DNA of 64,000 bases from Eunapius fragilis (lineage: Eukaryota; Porifera; Demospongiae; Spongillida; Spongillidae), in the NCBI GenBank assembly GCA_963681505.1, contig OY811972.1, positions 7,952,720 to 8,016,719 on the forward strand, given 5' to 3'. The position numbers and the translations under genes were made by a program. The notes beneath the pieces are model-generated. The model saw nothing but the letters and a program-made list of their open reading frames with translations, was not told the origin of the DNA and made no database searches. Positions 1 through 10,114 of the stretch are shown here, piece after piece (position 1 is the first letter of the stretch; each line of letters starts with the position of its first letter).

Positions 1-228
1 CAATGTTTTATACCAAGCTAGGTGTATAGGGTAATAGTGCTGTGTCATAACAATAGGGATGTATTATACAACTGCAAATTGATGCAGCTCCAGAGGCTTA
101 GGCGCCTACCTCTGTATAAACATAAGCAAAGAGAGGGCACAACAAATACTATAGAATTGACACGGAAGTTTGTCACCTGCACAATGCATGTGAGTGCATT
201 GAAGGTACCTCCCCCTCTTCTGCTAAGC

Positions 229-513
229 AGCCCCCCCCCCCCCCTCCCCCGCTTTTCGTATCGGGCCTGAAGCAGACAGCACCCCCCCCCCCCCCTCCCT
301 CTGCTTTTCGTATCGCGCCTGCAGCAGACAGCAACCCCCCCCCCCCCCCCCCCCCCCCCCCCAGGCTTTTCGTATTGGACCTGAAGCGGACACCACTACC
401 CCCCCCCCGCTTTTCATATCGAGCCTGAAGCGGACACAGCACCCCCCCTCCGCATTTCGTATCGCGGGTCTCAACCCCCCCCCCCCTTTTGGAAAATCCT
501 GTATCCGCCCCTG
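229..513. repeat. C-rich tandem repeat ending in a transposon-like terminus
   Basis: Five imperfect units of about 45-60 bp each contain a core like GCTTTTCGTATCG-GCCTGAAGC followed by long C runs; the longest run is 28 C (335-362). The right end (491-513) reads, on the minus strand, CAGGGGCGGATACAGGATTT, a terminus of a kind common on hAT-type MITEs in invertebrates. No matching left terminus is visible, so this is probably a one-ended remnant whose subterminal unit expanded. Glycine-rich minus-strand reading frames here are by-products of the C runs and are not called as genes. Confidence 0.75.
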
Positions 514-1438
514 CCATACCATGCAAGGCCTGAATACTGGTTTATGGTGTTCTTTTTGCTTGCTCTCTTAAAAGACATGCGTTTTTCACACTCTGCAATG
601 CAGCTGAATGTGTTGGCAATGGTACTCCATCGTACGTGTCATGATTATTCATAGAAAACAGGCAGCCCGTTCAGGCCGAAAACAGCCGGCCGTGCTTAGT
701 GGATGACATAAACTAACTGCTTGAAGCTTTCACATTGCCTGTATGTCAAACTTATATGTGGGAAAATTGGCAGCTACATGTAATTCGCGCATCTTTCATA
801 CCTATTCGATCGTGCCGTACGTCATATGCCTATGAGCATGTATTAATTGGAAAGCGTAATTTATCGTTTCAGGTTTGTGTCTTGAAGCCAGATGATTGCT
901 GGTACTACTGCATATGTTTATAATAACACCAAATGTAACCATCTTGCAAGGCACATCGTTGAACATATGGTGTCGATAATGACCCAATGATTTCTACACC
1001 ATATACCGTAGCGCTCTAATTATCAAACTAAATGTCCAGCCTCAAACAGCCGTGCATAGCGTCTATGACTGCTAAAACATGCACAAGGACCCCCAATGGA
1101 TCCTCCATGATGTTCTCCTGTTTTCAGCTGGAACCAGTTACCTATTATATGCAGCTCTTTTTTAAAAGAGCTACAGCTTCAATTTGGATAAGTGATTTAT
1201 GCTTTGCAGGATTAACTAACTTCCTGCATGATTCCATGTATGGTGTCCCAGCATGTGACATCTCTATGGCTGCAAACCTGAACATCCTGTGTTCTCAAGT
1301 ACATCATCTTTACAAGATTTATCAAATGGTCAATTAGGGTTGCAGCTGTGACCTTGGGGTACCATGTAAATTAATGGCTCTGTCTATATAGGCCCTCACC
1401 CCGAAAAGAGGCATATGAGTTCACACAATCATATGTTA
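514..1438. other. No gene seen
   Basis: Mixed-composition sequence with only short chance reading frames (for example 1032-1337 plus). No splice-flanked exon, recognisable motif or repeat could be supported. Confidence 0.5.
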
Positions 1439-1440
1439 TA

Positions 1441-3204
1441 CAGTGGAAATCGTGATACTTGTCGTTAAAATTTTTTGGGTGTGTTTTAATGTTAACTTGA
1501 TTTTTTAACATTAACTGTATGCAGCATTGAAAATCTGACAACACAGTGTTGTTGACCAAACATTTGTAAACAAGTACCGGAAATAAGTAAGTGTCACGTG
1601 ACTAACACGTCTGTTTGTTTTTGTTTTTAAGTGTCCCAGTCCAAAAAACGGATTTGTAGCATATTTCTCAGCTCTGAGGTAGCAGATCAACACAAAATTT
1701 GGTATATAAGAGAAAAACAAACCTGCCCAACGTTTGGCCGAGTCACATTTCAAACCCGGGAAATATTTTGTGTGTTTTCATGGGAGACACGTTTGTTTAG
1801 GTCGAAAAGCGTTTAGCATGCCGTTTTGCACAGAGGGCGTTATATGCGACAGTACATCGATTTGTATATCGAGGGATGGTTATTGCACCATAGACACCTA
1901 TGTTTACAACGTAACAGTTAATTTTACCGTCAAAACTCTGCTTGCAAACGTTGAAGCTTAGAAAACACGCCATTTTCGAGTGAACTCATTACAAATGTTA
2001 CGTTATTGTAACAATTTCTTAATATTAATTAAAGTTTCGATTTTATGGCTGGTTCTTAGGTTCTTCTAAGAACCAAACATCAACCAACGCGGCGAGCAAA
2101 TAAGGAGGCAAATCATGTGTGGGCATCGTTGAAGCGAAGGAAGGCTCCGAGGGGTAATCCCGAAGCTGCCGCTTTGAAGCGGTGGTCGGTCAGCGAAGCA
2201 AGTTCCTCAAAGAGCAGAAGGACGAATGCTACTATCGCAGAGAATGCAGCCAAGGAATTGGAGTCCCTCGCTGTACACATGCCAAATGTGTCCGATAGTG
2301 ATGAAACATCTGACTCACATAATAATGTGAGTCAGATGTTTCATCACTATCGGACACATTTGGCATGTGTACAGCGAGGGACTCCAATTCCTTGGCTGCA
2401 TTCTCTGCGATAGTAGCATTCGTCCTTCTGCTCTTTGAGGAACTTGCTTCGCTGACCGACCACCGCTTCAAAGCGGCAGCTTCGGGATTACCCCTCGGAG
2501 CCTTCCTTCGCTTCAACGATGCCCACACATGATTTGCCTCCTTATTTGCTCGCCGCGTTGGTTGATGTTTGGTTCTTAGAAGAACCTAAGAACCAGCCAT
2601 AAAATCGAAACTTTAATTAATATTAAGAAATTGTTACAATAACGTAACATTTGTAATGAGTTCACTCGAAAATGGCGTGTTTTCTAAGCTTCAACGTTTG
2701 CAAGCAGAGTTTTGACGGTAAAATTAACTGTTACGTTGTAAACATAGGTGTCTATGGTGCAATAACCATCCCTCGATATACAAATCGATGTACTGTCGCA
2801 TATAACGCCCACTGTGCAAAACGGCATGCTAAACGCTTTTCGACCTAAACAAACGTGTCTCCCATGAAAACACACAAAATATTTCCCGGGTTTGAAATGT
2901 GACTCGGCCAAACGTTGGGCAGGTTTGTTTTTCTCTTATATACCAAATTTTGTGTTGATCTGCTGCCTCAGAGCTGAGAAATATGCTACAAATCCGTTTT
3001 TTGGACTGGGACACTTAAAAACAAAAACAAACAGACGTGTTAGTCACGTGACACTTACTTATTTCCGGTACTTGTTTACAAATGTTTGGTCAACAACACT
3101 GTGTTGTCAGATTTTCAATGCTGCATACAGTTAATGTTAAAAAATCAAGTTAACATTAAAACACACCCAAAAAATTTTAACGACAAGTATCACGATTTCC
3201 ACTG
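1441..3204. mobile_element. Palindromic TA-flanked DNA transposon (foldback, two 880-bp arms)
   Basis: Positions pair as x and 4645-x along the whole length with no indel: 1441 pairs with 3204 and 2320 with 2325, around a 4-nt centre AATA (2321-2324). The ends are CAGTGGAAATC and its complement, and both are flanked by TA (1439-1440, 3205-3206), as expected for a Tc1/mariner-type target duplication. Only a few arm mismatches are seen, for example near 1678 and 1838. The element therefore looks like two copies of one transposon end joined head to head, with no catalytic transposase domain in it. Transcription through it would give an 880-bp hairpin. Assignment to Tc1/mariner rests on the TA and CAGTGG ends only. 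Confidence 0.85.
2117..2320 (+). pseudogene. Coding-like segment in the left palindrome arm (mirrored at 2325-2528 minus)
   Basis: About 68 codons read in frame to the palindrome centre, beginning MWASLKRRKAPRG and ending in an acidic, serine-rich stretch (NVSDSDETSDS). The right arm encodes the same peptide on the minus strand from 2528 inward. The composition, with a basic start and an acidic end, looks like the amino-terminal part of a transposon protein cut off by the inversion. I do not recognise the family and see no DDE triad. Confidence 0.35.
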
Positions 3205-3206
3205 TA

Positions 3207-3930
3207 CTTAACTCACAATCCAATCCTTATATCAGTTCTCTACAGGTCCAAAGTGCTTTTCAAAATAGGCCTGCCTCCTTCCCATGCATGTGTTTACATA
3301 TAATGTAATGTCTAGCTGTCTACAGCTGCAAGGCATGTGGAAAGGTTCCTCTGTGTCAACTTTTTTTACAATTTGCAGGTGGGGGTGGGGCTGAATTAAG
3401 ACGGCCTGCATTTCTTAATGCCTAGTATTTGCTGATATATGTGAAACTGCACACAATCACGTGTAGAGAGAGGCCTAGGGTTGCTGCCACTTTAAATCGA
3501 CTTATGCATGGGTAAAAATATTTAAAAATATTGTACTAATTGTAGTATATATAACTATTCCTCTATCTCACGCAACATTCATTTCTCTCTTGTACCAGAC
3601 GACATCAGGGAAGGATTGCTCTATGTGCATGTTTTTTCATAGCACCCCATAGTACATGTAAGACCACATGCTGGACTATACCATATGTGTTATGCACACA
3701 GGAAGGAGGCAGGCGTGCTGTGGTTTTATTACAGCACCACTGCATATATAGTTGGTTTGTTCAACACATGGGAGGCCATTCCAATAATTTAATCCTTCCC
3801 TGGATTAGATCAGTTTTGGTTTATATAAAGCAACTTTTCTCACTCACTATTTCTATATGGAAGAGGTATGCATGTGTTCATAGGATTTGCACGCATGACA
3901 TTATGTCTATATATATTATTACCCTTGTAG
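3207..3930. other. No gene seen
   Basis: AT-rich unique-looking sequence. The reading frame at 3687-3977 plus has no recognisable domain. It precedes a splice-acceptor-like CCCTTGTAG ending at 3930. Confidence 0.4.
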
Positions 3931-4068
3931 GTCACGGAAGAAGAAGCAGCAAATCTGTTTGCTGTCGCCCTGGATGACTCGGGTGAGGAGGGCCCTCCCT
4001 GTTCACCAGTACCGGTCCTGGTCCCTGCTCCGGTCCTGCTTGCCCAGCTCCATTCACCCCACCTCTGA
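3931..4068 (+). CDS. Candidate terminal exon, acidic peptide, family unknown
   Basis: After the acceptor-like CCCTTGTAG, 45 codons are open from VTEEEAANLFAVALDDSG to a TGA at 4066-4068. The acidic start looks like real protein, while the last third is valine/proline-rich and runs into the adjoining minisatellite, so the original 3' end may have been replaced. A further open stretch after the repeat (about 4320-4444) ends in an arginine/glycine-rich tail, RPYRRRRGRGRGG, in a different frame. No upstream exon was located and no function is assigned. Confidence 0.3.
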   Translation, partial: VTEEEAANLFAVALDDSGEEGPPCSPVPVLVPAPVLLAQLHSPHL

Positions 4069-4082
4069 CCTCAGCTCCGCCG

Positions 4083-4317
4083 CTGGCCCCTGCTCCACTT
4101 GCCCCAGCTCTGCTTGCCCCAGCTCCACCACTGCCCCCAGGTCTACTCGCCCCAGCTCCACTGCTCCCACCTGCGCCACTGCTGGCCCCAGCTCTGTTTG
4201 CCCCAGCTCCGCCACTGGCCCCTGCTCCACTGGCCCCAGCTCCACCACTGCTGGCCCCTGCTCTGCTTGCCCCAGCTCCGCTGCTCCCACCTGCGCCACC
4301 GCTGGCCCCAGCCCCAT
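4083..4317. repeat. GC-rich minisatellite, CCCAGCTCC-type units
   Basis: Tandem imperfect units built from GCCCCAGCTCCRCYRCTG, about 15-30 bp each and arranged in a higher-order pattern: the block near 4150-4190 recurs near 4275-4310. All forward frames give serine/threonine/proline/alanine-rich peptides, and the reverse frame gives a glycine/valine/glutamate-rich one. This is a composition effect, so no protein is called. Confidence 0.75.
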
Positions 4318-4862
4318 AGGGAATATGGCCTCCTCATACTGGGGGCCTCCCGGAGCTCGGCCTTATAGAAGGCGACGAGGAAGGGGGAGGGGTGGACTTC
4401 ACCTTACATCAAACAATACGTATATTTATTACAATGACAACTAACGTTTTTTGAATGCTATATAGCAGGGCTACCGTTTGCGCCGTACCGATCTTCCGAC
4501 CAAGTTAAGATAGTTTAGTTAAGAGCATGTATGTGATTGCGCCGGGATGAATCCTTCCTCACCATGCGAAGTAATCTTGCATGACACGGCACAGTGGCAC
4601 TATTATTCAATACATGTATCTCTGATATAATACGTATTACCAGAGGCGGATCCCGGCTTACATGTACAGCACCTAGCTGGGAGTAGGCGTGCCCTGCGCC
4701 GCCCATTGCACCCCACCCTTGCCCACTGTTCCATTGCATGTGGGCAGATCAAACGGTCTCTTGTGCTACGATAGAGTATGATTCTAAGGTTGCCCAATAC
4801 ATGCCTCAATATGCATATATACTTCCTTCTTCATTTATTCTCATGCATAAAAATGTGTGAAA

Positions 4863-5163
4863 CAAGATATAAAAATTTAATTAAAATAGAATTATTGATG
4901 TAGGACTTGTAGAGAGCAGTTGAGTATAAAGTAAGGAAACAAGGAATTACGGATATTAGGCATTCATTTAATTATAAATATTACAGACCTACATTTAGCA
5001 CAGAATTTCAAGGAGGTAGGTTTGCTAAATAATGTAGGTCTGTAATATTTATAATTAAATGAATGCCTAATATCCGTAATTCCTTGTTTCCTTACTTTTT
5101 ACTCAATTGCTGTCTACAAATCCTACATCACCAATTTTATTTTAATTAAATTTTTATATCTTG
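4863..5163. mobile_element. Hairpin MITE, about 300 bp
   Basis: Left arm from CAAGATATAAAAATTTAATT (4863) is the reverse complement of the right arm ending in ATATCTTG (5163). Arms of about 130-140 bp surround a loop near 5000-5030. There are scattered mismatches and a small indel. It encodes nothing; it is a non-autonomous foldback element whose superfamily is unclear because no convincing target duplication is visible. Confidence 0.8.
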
Positions 5164-5414
5164 TGACTTATGAAAACCTAGCACAGAAGGTTTTGGTTAA
5201 AATAAAATGATGTAATTTCATAGGCGGCCCCTGCGCATACCGAAGGGAGGGGCCAACCCCACGAAGGGCGCCAAAGGGGGAGGGGCATTATTGATTTAGC
5301 AATCTTAGTCATTTGATGTGTTAGTAGCTATTTTACTTTAGAAACACATGGCTACATGTAGAAATGATATTGCAACGCTACAGTAAAAATTACATTGTAC
5401 ATGGAGCAGCCAAC

Positions 5415-5513
5415 CTTAGTAGCCTGATTGATATCAGCTCGTGCTTCAATGAGTTTCTTGACTACTTCAAGGTGTCCATTGAAACTTGCTGTCCACAATG
5501 GACTCAGACCGTC
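5415..5513 (-). CDS. Ankyrin-repeat exon (one 33-residue repeat)
   Basis: The minus strand reads TATTAG then 99 bp then GTTGGC, an acceptor and donor framing exactly one ankyrin repeat in phase 0. It starts DGLSPLWTASFNGHLEVV and ends ADINQATK. The signature positions (PLWTAS-NGHLEVVKKLI-A-ADIN) match the ankyrin consensus. Ankyrin repeats stack into binding scaffolds; no partner can be inferred. It belongs with the exons at 10115-10216, 11219-11317, 13176-13241, 13310-13375 and 13443-13451. Later 3' exons were not found within the window. Confidence 0.85.
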
Positions 5514-5551
5514 CTAATACATGTACAAGAGAGATCAATGTAAATTACTTA

Positions 5552-5740
5552 TGTAACAGGAGGCTCCAATAATCTTGGTTGTCGCTACTAATGCGCTTGC
5601 GCAAGAAATACATGTAGATCTCGAACCATCTAGGAATTGACTATTTAAATGTATGCGTGCTGTACTATTGCGTCTTTTGTCTTTTCTGTGATTATACCTA
5701 CATTGTACAGTGTACTGTTGTGCTAACCAAAGTCGTTACA
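5552..5740 (+). repeat. Probable 5' LTR of a Gypsy-like element
   Basis: Starts TGTAACAGGAGG and ends GTCGTTACA, giving inverted TGTAAC/GTTACA termini. Two bases later comes TGGCGTAGTCGGCAGG (5743-5758), a TGG-initial primer-binding-site-like motif that is also used by the element at 30-35 kb. The 3' LTR was not found, because the element is truncated by rearrangement on its 3' side. Confidence 0.6.
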
Positions 5741-5820
5741 AGTGGCGTAGTCGGCAGGAAAGGCAACCAGCGTCTTCGGGAGAGCTAGGAACGGCGCACC
5801 CCACGAGGGCTACCAGACTG

Positions 5821-6522
5821 ATGGTGACTCCCGATGCATATACTGGGGATTCTAGCTGGACCGACTGGGCCGATCATTTTGAGGCGGTAGCAAAGGTGAA
5901 CGGCTGGGATGACTCCATTAAACTGAATTGGTTGCCGGTGAGGTTAATGAGAAAGGCACAGATGGCATGGAAGCCGTTATCGAATGAGGTGAAAGGAGAC
6001 TTTCAGGCTGCTATGGATGCTCTGCATAACCGGTTTGAGCCCAGTAGAGAACGTTACGCGGCGGAGTTCCGTCTAAGGAAAAGGAAGAACGGAGAGCAGT
6101 GGGGTGATTTCGCGGACCAGCTGTGGTGTCTGGCTCACAAAGCGTTTCCAACCCTCTCCGAGGATGCCAAAGAAGTTTTGACTCTCGATAGGTATTTGGG
6201 TGAGTTGAGTGATGCGAATATAGCACTTGCAGTGCGTCAGCAGACGCTTGAAGAAGCAGTGTCGTGTACTCTGGAAATGGAATCCTATGCACTGATGAGG
6301 AAGGAGGAGCCGACTAGGGTCGCAGCGGTGCAGGCGGAAGAACCAGAGAATGGGTATGATGTTTGCAATGTTCGGGTGCAACCCGGGGTCCTGCAGTTGC
6401 TAGACTCAATCACTAAACAGTTGGAAAAATTAGAAAACGAAAGAAAAATACTGACCAGCTACCTCGGGAAAAGGAAAAACCAAGAAAAAGGAACAGGAAA
6501 AGAAAGAACTGTTGTGTTATAG
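5821..6522 (+). CDS. gag: Gag protein of a Gypsy-like retrotransposon
   Basis: Structural nucleocapsid-type protein of an LTR retrotransposon. The ATG at 5821 is the first one after the primer-binding-like site; the open frame extends upstream into the LTR but has no better start. The residues after MVTPDAYTGDSSWTDWADHF match the Retrotrans_gag pattern, with the helical RF-P-R-RYAAEF region near residue 70. The C-terminus is a charged, coiled-coil-like segment that ends at TAG just before a CCHC-like knuckle lying in the next frame (CYRCGKAGHFARG, from about 6511). A frameshift therefore separates Gag from its nucleic-acid-binding knuckle. Confidence 0.75.
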   Translation: MVTPDAYTGDSSWTDWADHFEAVAKVNGWDDSIKLNWLPVRLMRKAQMAWKPLSNEVKGDFQAAMDALHNRFEPSRERYAAEFRLRKRKNGEQWGDFADQLWCLAHKAFPTLSEDAKEVLTLDRYLGELSDANIALAVRQQTLEEAVSCTLEMESYALMRKEEPTRVAAVQAEEPENGYDVCNVRVQPGVLQLLDSITKQLEKLENERKILTSYLGKRKNQEKGTGKERTVVL

Positions 6523-7727
6523 GTGTGGAAAGGCGGGGCATTTTGCCAGAGGTTCTGCTCTGTGCGAAGAAAGAAACAGGGAAACTGACTGCCCTCAGCA
6601 CAGAGGACTATGCGCAAGAGGGCATCAGAAAGGTCCAATCTGTTGTTACTGTTAATCCCTCAAAATCTTACTTCATCACAGCATCTGTGCATCAAGTTCC
6701 CCTAACGTTGATGATCGATACTGGAGCTGTAGTCAGCCTTTTGGGAAAGGAACAATGGATGAGACTAGGTGGTGCAAAGTTTACAATGGAACAATGGAAC
6801 GGGGGACATTGGTAGGTGTGAATGGGAGTCCTGTTGATGTGGAGGGTGTTGTTAGCATGGACATATGCAGGGTTTCATTGAGAAAAAACCTCAAGGGGGG
6901 GCAAAAGTAGAGTTTATATTTTTTAGAGGGGGCAATTATAAGGCAAATCAAATTACTTTTAGACTACAGACTGGTGTTACAGTATATGTTGTATTCATCA
7001 CTTGTGTAGTTATGATGCATTTATTAAAGATCACTCCATAAATACCAAGGGGGGGCAATATAATGGCAAGGGGGGGTAAATGCCCCCCCCCCTGCCCCCC
7101 CCCCCCCTCGATGAAACCCTGATATGGGTGAGAGGGAAGGGGTCAAAGGCTTGCAGCAGAGTTTGTTGTTGTAAGCACACTAAGTGTCCAGTCTCTATTG
7201 GGCATTGACTTTTTGAAAAAACATGCCTGTGTTATTGATGTACCCAATATAGTTATGCAGTGTCATGGCTTAAAGATTCCATTAGAGACTGCAGGAAGTG
7301 GGGAGGTTGATTTGGTGTGTCAGGCCATGGCCACTCTGATGGAGAATGTAACTGTTCCAGCTTGGAGCGAAGTTGAAGTTTTAGCAAGCACAAATTCTCT
7401 ATGTGGTAGCGGAACCTGGTTGGTAGAAGGCCTGAGAGACAAGAATGTGCCCCAAGTTTTTGTTGCGGGTGCTGTTGTCAAGCCCATACATGATTGTGAG
7501 TTGGGGTGTATACCAGTGCATATGGTAATTCCTCGCCAGTAGCAGTTACTATTTACAAGGGAATGGCAGTTGCAATGGCTGAGAGGATTGCAGATAGTCA
7601 CATTGCAGCGACTGTACATGGTTCTGCGGACAATAGGGTGGGTGGAATATCGGCAAAGAAAAGAGAGATGCTATACAACTGTGTGCAGAGCTGTGATGAC
7701 TTGTCAGAGGAGGAGCGTGAGGAATGA
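6508..7727 (+). pseudogene. pol: Broken knuckle, aspartic protease and linker of the Gypsy-like pol
   Basis: Three frames carry the remains of one polyprotein. They are a zinc knuckle (from 6508), a retroviral-type aspartic protease with LMIDTGAVVSLLGKEQW (about 6700-6760) and the C-terminal protease motif LLGIDFLKKHACVID (about 7192-7235), and then the usual protease-RT linker with VTIYKGMAVA and DDLSEEEREE near 7550-7727. A 254-bp MITE (6868-7121) interrupts the protease. At least three frame changes and a stop at 7728 make it non-functional. Confidence 0.75.
6868..7121. mobile_element. MITE inserted in the protease region
   Basis: TIRs CAGGGTTTCATTGAG and CTCGATGAAACCCTG are flanked by ATATG on both sides (6863-6867 and 7122-7126), a 5-bp target duplication. 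G/C runs lie next to each terminus. Removing it brings the two protease halves back next to each other. The CAGGG ends suggest a hAT-like element, but a 5-bp rather than 8-bp duplication leaves the family open. Confidence 0.8.
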
Positions 7728-7730
7728 TTA

Positions 7731-7912
7731 TTCGAGTTTAAGGTAATGCCATTTGGGTTGTGTAATGCACCCGCAACTTTTCAGAGGCTGATGGATATGG
7801 TGCTTGCTGGGGTTAAATGGAGCAGATGTTTAGTGTATATAGATGACATAGTTGTTATGGGGAAGTCATTTCATGACCATTTGCTTAATTTACGCGTAGT
7901 GATGGATAAGAT
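7731..7912 (+). pseudogene. pol: Reverse transcriptase fragment (palm) of the Gypsy-like element
   Basis: Contains FKVMPFGLCNAPATFQRLMD and the catalytic box YIDDIVVMG followed by FHDHLLNL, which are diagnostic Ty3/Gypsy RT motifs. The fingers and the first catalytic aspartate are missing: the preceding sequence goes directly from the linker (SEEEREE) to EFKVMPFG, so several hundred bases have been lost. The fragment stops abruptly near 7905-7912, where tyrosine-recombinase sequence begins. Confidence 0.8.
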
Positions 7913-8450
7913 ATGTTAAGGGCAATGGTAGACTTGGTGGGGCAGGAACCATCATTGTCTGATGTCAGACTGTTAGTAGTATGGCGGCTGGCATTTGCTG
8001 GTTTTATGCATTGTGATGAGTTGTTAAAGTTGCAGTGCTCTGATATTGCATTTGGCACAGAAAGCATGACCATAAATATAACGTCTAGCAAGACAGATCA
8101 GTACAGGGAGGGTTCCTCCCTGGTAGTTGATCGTACAGGGACACCACATGCCAGGTGTACACAAGAGCATGGCAAAGCATTTTGGGCTGTTGTTTGTGCA
8201 ATAGGTGGGGAGCGATTGTGTAAATCAGGTGGGGTGATCTGCTACAAAAGACAGAACAGTTGGGTATGGACCCAAGTGTATTTGGCATGCATAGTCTGTG
8301 GGCAGGTGGTGCCACTGCTGCAGTGAGGGCTGGTGTGGCCCATCACTTATTCAAGAGGCATGGCCACTAGAGGTCACAATCTGCCAAGGATGGTTATGTA
8401 AAGGATGCACTGGAAACTTGCTTGTCAGTCACTAAGCAGTTGGGAATATA
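7913..8450 (+). pseudogene. Decayed tyrosine recombinase (DIRS/YR-retroelement-like)
   Basis: An open stretch of 137 codons contains VRLLVVWRLAFAGF--CDEL, LQCSDI and SKTDQYREGSS, the layout of eukaryotic tyrosine recombinases from DIRS-like elements and related YR genes. Past a frame break the box-II region HSL-AGGATAA-RAGV and FKRHGH is recognisable, then KDGYVKDALE. Both expected catalytic arginines look mutated (FMHCDEL for a usual LR-DEL; HSLW for HSLR), and a stop follows RHGH. It is therefore inactive. It abuts Gypsy RT sequence with no intervening boundary motif. Confidence 0.7.
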
Positions 8451-10114
8451 ACGCCCGTTCTTTGTTTGTCTATTGTGTCCTACTCAGGTGTGTTAAGACT
8501 GACTACACTTAAAATAATTAAATGGCTGCCAAAGGAAGCGTTTATTCATAAATATTCATACACAGACATTACCACAGAGTAATAACGTCCAATACACTTT
8601 GGATTGATAACGTGTAATTAATACATAATGTTGTTTCTATGACAACGGTTACGCACGGTGAAATAATTGACTTAATGTTAGAATTGAAAACCCGGGCGAT
8701 AAAAGAATAGTTTTTCGCATGTTTCTGCAGTTCTTCTACTTCTGGGAAACCCATATTTAATCGTTATACTAGGCTTTTAGATCACTATTTCGAAACGCTT
8801 TGAGCGCTTGCAGACAAACATTAGAACTGCGAAAAATTACGCACAAAATTTATCATTTTCGTTGTGCAACTTATCCAAACGAAGTTACATTTCATTATGC
8901 CCACCCACAATAGTTAGACCAGTATCAAATAAACAATATATAACTGTTTTTGTCCACTAACAACGACATTAAATCACCCGGGTTTTGCGAAAACGCAAAG
9001 AAACGCCCCCATATTTTGGAGCGCGATGCAATAAACTTCTAAGATTGCTATGACAACTATCATTTGAATCAATTTGCGGGATCATTGAACAAAGATTTGA
9101 TATAAAGAGAATAGCTACGAGGAGTACCCAAACAAAAAGCGGCATGTTGTAATGCTTGAATTTGCAGAAAATTCAAATTCCAAATATAGTGTAGCCAGTC
9201 TTAACATACCTGAGTATAAAGATGGCACGCTACACCTACATGTGTATGGTTATGTGAAAAGGGGCTGTGATACCAGTTTTGCGCAGTGTTGATGCAATGA
9301 TGTGTTTCGTCAAATAAGGAGATTTCCTTAATGGATGACAGATAAGCTTGGAGTACTACATGAATGACACTGAGGCAGTTCTCTGTGAATTGTGCTGTAT
9401 GTGGCTGGGCAGTGCTAGATAGCACACCTTTTGTGTACATGTATGGATGTGTAAAAAGATCTATTCATAGTGTATGATCGTAGCGTTTTTGACCTGTATT
9501 GTTCTAACTTCGGCCCAACTTCATTTCATATGAATAGCACCATACATGTAAATGTGTCAACTAGTTGTATGCCGTTTAAATGACACCGCACAAACGATGA
9601 CATATTCGTACATGAAATACATCCATCAAGTGTTACATGTATTTGCTAAAATCATCTACATGTGGTGGTATCATTACAACTGACTGTTTACAAGTAGACT
9701 TTGAAAATTGTTCAGTGATTAGATCCACATAGATGAATAAGATTTAACCACAAATTCTTTTGAACATCGATAAACTAGCACCTCGATAAGCACTATACAT
9801 TGCTCACATTCTTATTCATTTATTGCACCATCTCATCTCTTTGAGTGGCCAGGACAATTAAACTGACCAAGTTTTTGGTTGGGCCAGAAAATTACAGCTG
9901 CACGTGATGAATACCATGCACGCTAATGGTAGAGCAGCTGAAATATCCACTAAACTTCAGCACACAACAAAGCTTCATCGTTCAATATGATCTAAAACAC
10001 GACAACGTTGAATATATAAATGAATATGTGGGGCAGCATTTTTATCATCCTTAAAACATCCCTCCATACCCTCATTAGTCCATATACATCTCTCCACAAC
10101 TAAACATCACTTAC
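8451..10114. other. Intron-like AT-rich sequence of the ankyrin gene
   Basis: No exon with splice sites and no coding motif was seen. The minus-strand frame at 9201-9440 shows no domain. Several ACATGTA-type palindromes occur here, as elsewhere in the window. It lies between ankyrin exons 5415-5513 and 10115-10216 and next to the decayed retroelement. Confidence 0.4.

Noticed and set aside
173..526. Glycine-rich minus-strand reading frames of about 100 codons
   Set aside because: They arise from C-runs in a tandem repeat and a transposon terminus; length varies with the runs and no splice or start context supports them.
1511..3134. Paired 61-, 75- and 80-codon frames in the palindrome arms
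   Set aside because: They are mirror images caused by the inverted repeat and lack motifs; only the segment ending at the palindrome centre looks protein-like.
3959..4444. 161-codon serine/threonine/proline-rich frame
   Set aside because: Its first codons are out of frame with the better exon candidate, and the rest is minisatellite composition; only the arginine/glycine tail was mentioned.
4641..4665. CAGAGGCGGATCCCGG, similar to a hAT-type terminus
   Set aside because: No partner terminus or subterminal structure was found nearby; a single short match is not enough.
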